DNA from: Opitutales bacterium
GTDB taxonomy: Bacteria > Verrucomicrobiota > Verrucomicrobiia > Opitutales > Oceanipulchritudinaceae
Direction: 5' to 3'
Assembly (NCBI GenBank): GCA_007123395.1
Contig: SKLD01000474.1
Span: 1-12,907 of the forward strand
DNA: 12,907 bases
This document shows positions 5,216 to 12,907 of the stretch, piece after piece. Position numbers and translations under genes: made by a program. The notes under the pieces are model-generated. The model was not told where the DNA came from. It made no database searches and worked only from the letters and a program-made list of their open reading frames with translations. Position 1 is the stretch's first letter; each line of letters begins with the position of its first letter.

Positions 5216-7108
5216 TCAGCAGTCCTCCGGTTCGACGAGAACCTCGCGCGGGTTCTGTCCAATTTGCGGCCCCACGTAGCCGTGGTCTTCCAGTTCTTCC
5301 ATGATGCGGGCGGCGCGGTTGTACCCGATTTTCAATTTCCTCTGCAGGAAGCTTGTGCTCGCGCGCCGGTTCGCCGCGATGACGCGCAAGGCCTCCTTCA
5401 AGAGCGGATCGGCGCCCTCCTCGCCGGGGCCGCCTCCGCCCGCTTCCGCTTCTTCGCTGCGGAACTCGGCACGGTAGCGCGGGGGTGACTGCGCCCGCAG
5501 GTGGTCCGTCACGCGGAGGATTTCGGCGTCTTCCACAAACGGGCTTTGCAGGCGCTGCAGGCGCGAGACTCCGGGCGGGTTGAAAAGCATGTCGCCCTGG
5601 CCCTGAAGGCTTTCCGCGCCCTTGCTGTCGAGGATGGTGCGGCTGTCCACCGCCGAGCTGACCATGAAGGCCGCGCGGCTCGGGTAGTTGGCTTTGATGA
5701 CACCGGTGATGACGTTCACGCTCGGCCGCTGGGTGGCGAGGACGGTGTGAATACCGACGGCGCGCGACATCTGCGCGAGCCTGGCAATAGGCGTCTCGAC
5801 ATCCTGTCGCGCCGTCATCATGAGGTCGGCCAGTTCATCGACGACGAGGACGATGTAGGGCATCTTCGCAGAGCCCTCTTTCTCCGCCTTGGCGTTGTAG
5901 CCAGCAAGGTTGCGCACCTTGCGTCCGGCCAGCACGGTATAGCGCCGCTCCATCTCGCGCACAAGCCATTTGAAGGCGGCGCAGGCGGTCTTCGGTTCCG
6001 TGACGAGCGGGTGGATCAGGTGCGGCAGGTCTTTGTACATCGCAAACTCCACTTTCTTCGGATCGACAAGGACCAACTCCAGTTCGTCGGGGTGGAAGCG
6101 GTAGAGGAGCGAGAGCAGGAAATTATTGATACAGACGGATTTTCCGCTCCCCGTCGCTCCCGCGATGAGCATGTGCGGGGCGCGGGCGAGGTCGGTGACG
6201 ACGAACCCGCCGCCCATGTCCATCCCCATGACAAGCGGGATGTCCGCGTCCGACTGCGTCCACTCCGGCGAGGCAAAGGCGGCGCCGAGCCGGATGGTGG
6301 GCGAAACGGGATTGGGCACTTCAACGCCGACAAACGGTTCACCCGGGATCGGCGCCTGCACGCGCACGGCCTTGACGGCCATCGCCATGGCGAGGTTGCG
6401 CGCGAGTCCGGAGATGGCGTCGACCTTCACCCCGTAGCCCGGCTTCACGCGGAACTGCGTCACCCGCGGTCCGACAAGGGCATCGCAGACAACCGCGTCG
6501 ACGGAGAAACTGTCGAAGGTCTCCTGGAGCTTGGTTTTTTGGGTACGGACGGTCGCCTCGTCGACAAACGTGTCTCCGCAGTCCTCGCCGGACTCAAGCA
6601 TTACAGGTTCGGGCGGGGCGTAGGCCGCGGAACCATCGGCGGCGGGCATGGAAGCCGGTTCCGGCTCAGGCGCGGAGGCTGGGGACGGCGGAGGTTCCGC
6701 GACGGTGTCTTCCCGCCTTTCGGCAGCGCGGAGATCCTCCTCCAGTTCATCAATGCGGGCGACAAGGTTGTCGATGTGACGGTGGCTGTTGCGGACGAGG
6801 ACGGCGTCGCGCGAGCGGCGCCGCTCCCGCTCGGAAAGGCGATCATTGAGGACCGCGCGCCATTCGCCAAGCCATGCCTCATCTACCTCCTGCCGTTCAA
6901 GCTTCTGGCTCTCCGCCTGCGCGGCGGCGGGGGCCGCCGTATGGGTTGCTTCGTCGTTGGCTTCCGGGTCGTTGTCTTTGCCGGGTTCCGGAAAGGCTTC
7001 CGCCGTGTCCCGCGGCGGCGTGTCGAATCCGATGCGCCGAAGGATTCGGCGTAGGTTGGATTTGATCCCGCGTAACCCGCCGGATGCCGTCTGGTGTGAA
7101 GCGGTCAT
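5216..7108 (-). CDS. ftsK: FtsK/SpoIIIE-family DNA translocase lacking the N-terminal membrane domain
   Basis: FtsK-type motors pump double-stranded DNA as hexamers and clear chromosome ends from the division site. This 630-residue protein has the complete motor: an alpha domain (about 180-290, with GPRVTQFRVKPG), Walker A GATGSGKS (317-324), the LVDPKKVEFAMY and DLPHLIHPLVT motifs, Walker B VLVVDELADLM (D424/E425), LATQRPSVNVITG, and a C-terminal gamma winged helix (about 567-620, FLQRKLKIGYNRAARIMEEL) that in relatives reads KOPS/SRS sites. What is missing is the hydrophobic N-terminus: residues 1-170 have no membrane span. Instead there is a basic amphipathic segment (LRGIKSNLRRILRRIGF), an acidic/Ala-rich stretch, a charged coiled coil (about 80-140) and a Pro-rich linker. 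This resembles the soluble SftA of Bacillus. I chose ATG 7108; an in-frame GTG at 7114 would add two residues. No membrane domain can be encoded in the 110 nt up to gyrA. Confidence 0.92.
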   Translation of the reverse strand: MTASHQTASGGLRGIKSNLRRILRRIGFDTPPRDTAEAFPEPGKDNDPEANDEATHTAAPAAAQAESQKLERQEVDEAWLGEWRAVLNDRLSERERRRSRDAVLVRNSHRHIDNLVARIDELEEDLRAAERREDTVAEPPPSPASAPEPEPASMPAADGSAAYAPPEPVMLESGEDCGDTFVDEATVRTQKTKLQETFDSFSVDAVVCDALVGPRVTQFRVKPGYGVKVDAISGLARNLAMAMAVKAVRVQAPIPGEPFVGVEVPNPVSPTIRLGAAFASPEWTQSDADIPLVMGMDMGGGFVVTDLARAPHMLIAGATGSGKSVCINNFLLSLLYRFHPDELELVLVDPKKVEFAMYKDLPHLIHPLVTEPKTACAAFKWLVREMERRYTVLAGRKVRNLAGYNAKAEKEGSAKMPYIVLVVDELADLMMTARQDVETPIARLAQMSRAVGIHTVLATQRPSVNVITGVIKANYPSRAAFMVSSAVDSRTILDSKGAESLQGQGDMLFNPPGVSRLQRLQSPFVEDAEILRVTDHLRAQSPPRYRAEFRSEEAEAGGGGPGEEGADPLLKEALRVIAANRRASTSFLQRKLKIGYNRAARIMEELEDHGYVGPQIGQNPREVLVEPEDC

Positions 7109-7218
7109 GAACACAGTCTTGAAATGCGGACGTTTGTGCCGTGCCGAATACAGCCGTTCCCGAGGCCGTTGGAGGCCCCGGGGGGGGGAGAGCCCGGCTT
7201 CGCGCGCCTACGCCCGCG
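7109..7218. other. gyrA-ftsK intergenic gap with a nine-G run
   Basis: This 110-nt gap holds the hairpin at 7159-7182 and a run of nine G at 7180-7188 (C on the transcript strand). No convincing promoter for ftsK is visible, and no Shine-Dalgarno sequence precedes its ATG. Confidence 0.5.
7159..7182 (-). terminator. Strong GC hairpin downstream of gyrA, terminator-like but without a U-tract
   Basis: On the transcript strand CCCGGGGCC pairs with GGCCTCGGG (nine pairs, one of them G-U) around a 6-nt loop, starting 37 nt after the gyrA stop. The sequence after it (AACGGCTGTATTC) has no T-run, so it could act as a pause or partial terminator, or protect the gyrA mRNA 3' end, while letting some transcription into ftsK. 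Confidence 0.35.
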
Positions 7219-9645
<2,427 letters not shown>

Positions 9646-9650
9646 GCGAA

Positions 9651-12146
9651 TCAAATATCAAGGTTGCGGACGTTGAGGGCGTTGTCCTCGATGAAGGCGC
9701 GCCGGGCCGGGACGTTGTCGCCCATGAGCATGCTGAAGATTTGCTCGGCCTTGGCGGCGTCCTCGATGTCGACGCGCAGGAGGCGCCGGGTCTCGGGGTT
9801 CATCGTCGTCTCGTAAAGCTGTTTCGGGTTCATCTCGCCCAGTCCCTTGTAGCGCTGGATGGAGAGCCCGCGGCGTCCCAGCTCGCGAATCTTCGGCAGC
9901 AACTCGAGAATGCTGTGCAGGGGGATCCGGTTCTCCTTCTCCTCTTGGCCGAAATTTTCGACGAGTTCATAGCGCGGGTCGGGGCCGGGCTTCCAGTTTT
10001 TCACGTCAAGGCCCATTTTGGCCAGCTCCAGAAGAATCTTGGCGATGGCACCGGCCTCGAAGATTTCGAGGATGCTCAGGCGCTGGTTGACGACGCGATC
10101 ATTTTGCGTGACTTGGCGGATGACCGTCTCGGCAAAGGCGTCTTCGATGCCTTCGTCGGCGATGAATTTCATGCGGTGGTCCTCGTCGCGCAGGAAGCGG
10201 AACTCCTCCTCGTTGCCGGTGCGCATGCGCACGAGGTACTTCGGCAGGCGCTGTTGCTCGTCGTGCTGGTCGAGGTAGGTCTCCATGTCGCATCCGTAGC
10301 GCGTCACGCCGCTGCCCAGTTGCTCGAGGCGGGCGAGGCACTCGACGATACGGTCGACCTTTGACGACGGGTATTGGTGGTTGTCGCGCAGGCGGATGAG
10401 CGTCATGTCCTCCGAGCCCAGCTCGAGGAGGATGCGGTTCATGGCTTCATCGTTGTCGATGTACTGCTCGCGGCGCTTGCGCTTGATTTTGTAGAGCGGC
10501 GGCTGGGCGATGTAGACGTAGCCCTTTTCGATGAGCCCCTTCATCTGCCGGTAAAGGAAGGTGAGAAGCAGGGTGGAGATGTGCGCGCCGTCCACATCCG
10601 CGTCACACATGATGATGATGCGGTGGTACCGCGCTTTGCCCGCGTCGAAGGCACCGTCGCCCTCATGGTCGCCGATGCCCGTGCCCATGGCCGTGATCAT
10701 CGTGCGGATTTCGTTGTTGTTGAGTACCTTGTCGATGCGCGCTTTTTCCACGTTGATGAGCTTGCCGCGGAGCGGGAGGATGGCTTGGTAGCGGCGGTCG
10801 CGGCCCTGCTTGGCGGAGCCGCCGGCGGAGTCGCCTTCCACGATGAAGAGCTCGCAGAGTGAGGGATCCTTTTCCGAGCAGTCGGCGAGCTTGCCGGGGA
10901 GACCGCCCGAGGCCATGGCGGACTTGCGCACGGTCTCGCGGGCCTTCCGCGCGGCATCGCGGGCGCGGGCGGCGTTGAGCGCCTTGTCGACCATCTTCTT
11001 CGCGAGGGACGGATTGGTCTCGAACTCGTATTTGAGCTTCTCGCCCACGATCTTCTGCACGATGCCGTCGACCTCGCCGTTGGAGAGCTTGGTTTTGGTC
11101 TGCCCCTCGAAGCGCGGCTCCGGCACTTTCACCGAAACCACGGCGGTAAGGCCTTCGCGCACATCGTCGCCGGAGATCGACGGATCCTTGTCCTTCACGA
11201 GGTTGTTGGACTTGGCGTAGGTGTTGATCACCCGCGTGAGCGCCGTGCGGAAGCCGCTCAGGTGCGTGCCGCCCTCGATGTTGTGAATCGAGTTGGCGTA
11301 GGCGTAGATCTGGTCATTGTAGCCGTCGTTGTACTGCAGCGCGATATCGACGATGATCTTCGCGCCCGAGGCTTCGCCCTCCACCGCCGGAGCGTCTCCG
11401 CTGAACGACACCACGTTGGGATGGATGGTCGTCTTGCCGCGGTTGAGGAACGCGACGTATTCCGCGATGCCGTTTCTGAAGAGGAAAGTCTCTTTGCGGT
11501 TGGCGCGCCCGTCCTCAAGGTGGATTTCGAGGCCGGGGTTGAGGAAGGCCAGCTCGCGAAGGCGCTTGGCGAGCAGGTCGTATTTGAATTCGCGTGTCGT
11601 GAGGAAGATTTCCGGGTCGGGCAGCCAACTGATTTTCGTGCCGGTCTTCTTGGTTTTCCCGATGATCTTCATCTTCTCGGTCGTCTTACCCCGGCTGAAG
11701 CCCATGAAATGAACCTGCTCGTCGCGGCTGACCTCGACCTCGAACCATTCGGAGACAGCGTTGACGCACTTGGCCCCCACACCGTGCAGACCGCCCGATA
11801 CTTGGTAGGCGCCCTTGCCGAACTTGCCCCCGGCGTGCAGGTTCGTCATCACCAGCTCCAGCGCGGGCATGTTGTACTTCGGGTGCATGTCCACCGGAAT
11901 GCCGCGCCCGTTGTCTTCCACGGAGATCGAGCCGTCCGCGTGGATCGACACTTTTGCAACCGTGCAAAAGCCCGCGAGCGCCTCGTCGATGGCGTTGTCG
12001 ACAATTTCGAACACACAATGGTGCAGCCCGCGCTCGTTCGTGTCGCCGATATACATGTCCGGACGCTTCCGCACACCCTCCAAGCCCTCCAGTTTCTGGA
12101 TCTTCGAGGAATCGTATACGTCCGTTTGGGGTGTTTCCTTACTCAT
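9651..12146 (-). CDS. gyrB: DNA gyrase subunit B
   Basis: GyrB is the ATPase subunit of gyrase. The protein, taken from ATG 12146, has 831 residues. The GHKL ATPase domain shows E47 and N51 in FEIVDNAIDEAL, D78 in VEDNGRGIP, and the lid glycines in QVSGGLHGVGAK. The TOPRIM metal site is E437 in EGDSAGGSA and D515/D517/D519 in CDADVDGAH. The C-terminal motif IQRYKGLGEMNP starts at 763. Between PPLYKIK (549-555) and that motif lies an insertion of roughly 180 residues, like the long GyrB of E. coli and unlike the short Gram-positive type. The frame stays open upstream to 12323, but that extension (MSRTGARNANGG...) is low-complexity and non-conserved; MSKETPQTDVYD fits the family start. The leader is AT-rich and has no Shine-Dalgarno sequence. 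gyrA follows directly. All catalytic residues are intact. Confidence 0.98.
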   Translation of the reverse strand: MSKETPQTDVYDSSKIQKLEGLEGVRKRPDMYIGDTNERGLHHCVFEIVDNAIDEALAGFCTVAKVSIHADGSISVEDNGRGIPVDMHPKYNMPALELVMTNLHAGGKFGKGAYQVSGGLHGVGAKCVNAVSEWFEVEVSRDEQVHFMGFSRGKTTEKMKIIGKTKKTGTKISWLPDPEIFLTTREFKYDLLAKRLRELAFLNPGLEIHLEDGRANRKETFLFRNGIAEYVAFLNRGKTTIHPNVVSFSGDAPAVEGEASGAKIIVDIALQYNDGYNDQIYAYANSIHNIEGGTHLSGFRTALTRVINTYAKSNNLVKDKDPSISGDDVREGLTAVVSVKVPEPRFEGQTKTKLSNGEVDGIVQKIVGEKLKYEFETNPSLAKKMVDKALNAARARDAARKARETVRKSAMASGGLPGKLADCSEKDPSLCELFIVEGDSAGGSAKQGRDRRYQAILPLRGKLINVEKARIDKVLNNNEIRTMITAMGTGIGDHEGDGAFDAGKARYHRIIIMCDADVDGAHISTLLLTFLYRQMKGLIEKGYVYIAQPPLYKIKRKRREQYIDNDEAMNRILLELGSEDMTLIRLRDNHQYPSSKVDRIVECLARLEQLGSGVTRYGCDMETYLDQHDEQQRLPKYLVRMRTGNEEEFRFLRDEDHRMKFIADEGIEDAFAETVIRQVTQNDRVVNQRLSILEIFEAGAIAKILLELAKMGLDVKNWKPGPDPRYELVENFGQEEKENRIPLHSILELLPKIRELGRRGLSIQRYKGLGEMNPKQLYETTMNPETRRLLRVDIEDAAKAEQIFSMLMGDNVPARRAFIEDNALNVRNLDI

Positions 12147-12159
12147 TGATAATGAACAA

Positions 12160-12186
12160 ATTTTAAAACTGAATGAAAACCTCCAA
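12160..12186 (-). promoter_or_regulatory. Possible gyrBA promoter
   Basis: On the minus strand TTGGAG (12181-12186) and TAAAAT (12160-12165) resemble -35 and -10 boxes, with a short 15-nt spacer. They lie at the edge of the AT-rich leader, about 14 nt from the gyrB start. The spacing is suboptimal, so this is a weak call. Confidence 0.25.
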
Positions 12187-12259
12187 TCTTGGCGCGACGC
12201 CACTCCCTTGGCGAACAAAAAGTTGTCCGAATCCCCCGCTTTTTTCAGCGCGCGACTGC

Positions 12260-12271
12260 TCCGGCGCCGGA
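12260..12271. repeat. 12-bp perfect palindrome between RAYT and gyrB
   Basis: TCCGGCGCCGGA reads the same on both strands. It lies about 70 nt past the RAYT stop and 114 nt before the gyrB start. It could be part of a REP-like element or a protein binding site; high GC makes chance possible. Confidence 0.3.
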
Positions 12272-12312
12272 TTTCCGCGCCGCGTCCGCCGCCGTTGGCG
12301 TTGCGGGCGCCC

Positions 12313-12349
12313 GTTCGGCTCAAATTTCCGCCCGAACCGGCTCAGCCGG
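12313..12349. repeat. Two adjacent inverted repeats at the RAYT 3' end, REP-like
   Basis: CCGGC (12337-12341) pairs with GCCGG (12345-12349), and the 3-nt loop is exactly the RAYT stop codon. Next to it GTTCGG (12313-12318) pairs with CCGAAC (12332-12337) around a 13-nt loop. Compact GC-rich hairpins beside a RAYT gene are where its cognate REP palindromes are often found. No second copy of this pair was seen in the window, so the REP assignment is tentative. Confidence 0.35.
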
Positions 12350-12907
12350 CCGACGGCATACGCCGCAAACGCGGCCGCCGCGCCTGAAAGAGCGGCTCCG
12401 GTCCGGCCCGTCCGCCGCACTCCGCCGGACCCCGTGACCGGTTGCACCCGGTCGCTTCTATCATCGACGCGACAAATGCCTTCGTCCCGACAATCAACCC
12501 CCGCAGGAGACCGGGCACTCGCTCCGGAAGCTCCGCATCCACGCCCTCGCCGGTGCTCCCGGTGTCGTCCTTCACCCAAATCAACCGTCCGTATGACTCA
12601 ATGAACTTTTTCTCTCCCTCTTCGTCTTCTTCCCCATCTTCCTCTCTTCTGTCCGCCCCCAGCATCCCGACAATCCCCGACCGCGCCCATGTCCGCAGCG
12701 ATGTCGGCACCTCCCCGCCCACAGCCGCCCCGTACCCGCTCCAGCGGTAGGCCTCCGCACGCTCCGCCAAGCCCGCGCGCACCGGATTCAGCTCGATATA
12801 CGCCCCCACCACACGCAGCACCTGCGGACTGTCCTGCACAACGCAGCTCTTGTAGCGCTCCGCCCACAAAGTCCCCACGCGGCCGCGCTCCCCGTTATAC
12901 CACACGC
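12342..12907 (-). CDS. REP-associated tyrosine transposase (RAYT), C-terminal part, cut by the window edge
   Basis: The last 187 residues are visible; the HUH domain start lies beyond the right edge. The fragment opens with VWYNGERGRVGTLWAERYKS, a hallmark of the RAYT clade, followed by VVGAYIELNPVRAGL, whose Tyr is in the region of the family's catalytic residue. A C-terminal motif GLIVGTKAFVASMIE also fits. Between them, about residues 83-100, is an acidic low-complexity stretch (REEDGEEDEEGEKK) that looks like a lineage-specific loop insertion. No frameshift or internal stop is seen. The N-terminal RAYT fragment at the left edge covers different residues, so whether they are sister copies is unknown. 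The gene reads toward gyrB and ends in a hairpin. It probably acts in trans on REP hairpins, as known RAYTs do. Confidence 0.85.
   Translation of the reverse strand, partial: VWYNGERGRVGTLWAERYKSCVVQDSPQVLRVVGAYIELNPVRAGLAERAEAYRWSGYGAAVGGEVPTSLRTWARSGIVGMLGADRREEDGEEDEEGEKKFIESYGRLIWVKDDTGSTGEGVDAELPERVPGLLRGLIVGTKAFVASMIEATGCNRSRGPAECGGRAGPEPLFQARRPRLRRMPSAG

Larger units (their letters stand above)
12147..12341. other. RAYT-gyrB intergenic region, palindrome-rich then AT-rich
   Basis: The 195 nt between the RAYT stop and gyrB have two halves. The part near the RAYT is GC-rich and holds three inverted repeats (listed separately). The part next to gyrB is AT-rich and probably carries its promoter. 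Gyrase promoters in many bacteria respond to supercoiling, but no such element can be read here. Confidence 0.45.

Noticed and set aside
9646..9654. TTG start for gyrA at 9654
   Set aside because: The ATG at 9645 makes residue numbering match E. coli GyrA exactly, including Y122, and avoids a rare start.
12147..12323. N-terminal extension of gyrB to 12323
   Set aside because: The extra 59 residues are low-complexity and not GyrB-like; the family start at 12146 fits, and the extension covers the likely promoter.

Overview
The window looks like a chromosomal housekeeping segment from a GC-rich bacterium. The most likely group is Verrucomicrobiota (Opitutae-like). This is a judgement from the overall feel of the proteins and the two REP-associated transposases, not a computed placement. 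Every gene I can support is on the minus strand, so transcription runs from the right edge to the left edge. Most start codons have no clear Shine-Dalgarno sequence; the LRV gene (and weakly the gene starting at 3387) is the exception.

Layout, read in the direction of transcription. (1) The right edge holds the C-terminal part of a REP-associated tyrosine transposase (RAYT), followed by a palindrome-rich gap. (2) gyrB and gyrA, 5 nt apart, encode both subunits of DNA gyrase. (3) A 110-nt gap with a strong GC hairpin and a run of nine G precedes an FtsK/SpoIIIE-type DNA translocase that lacks the usual membrane domain. (4) A tightly packed set follows: a leucine-rich-variant (LRV) helical-repeat protein 3 nt after ftsK, then two small unrecognised proteins, the first overlapping the LRV gene by 4 nt and the second 23 nt further on. 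(5) A complete ABC exporter half-transporter. (6) ptsH (HPr), preceded by a 155-nt leader with two inverted repeats. (7) About 520 nt without a recognisable gene. (8) The left edge holds the N-terminal part of another RAYT with the HUH motif.

How the genes fit together. Gyrase and an FtsK-type translocase both act on chromosome topology and segregation. The LRV protein and the two small proteins are translationally linked to the translocase, which makes them candidate partners; that is inference. The two small proteins share a coiled-coil segment, an ILG...PFxDPP linker and a basic Ala/Lys/Arg/Pro-rich stretch, so they look like a diverged tandem duplication. The ABC exporter and HPr belong to other processes and may simply be downstream passengers. 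The least ordinary parts are the membrane-domain-free FtsK, the LRV plus small-protein cassette, the structured leader in front of ptsH, and the two co-oriented RAYT genes bounding the segment.
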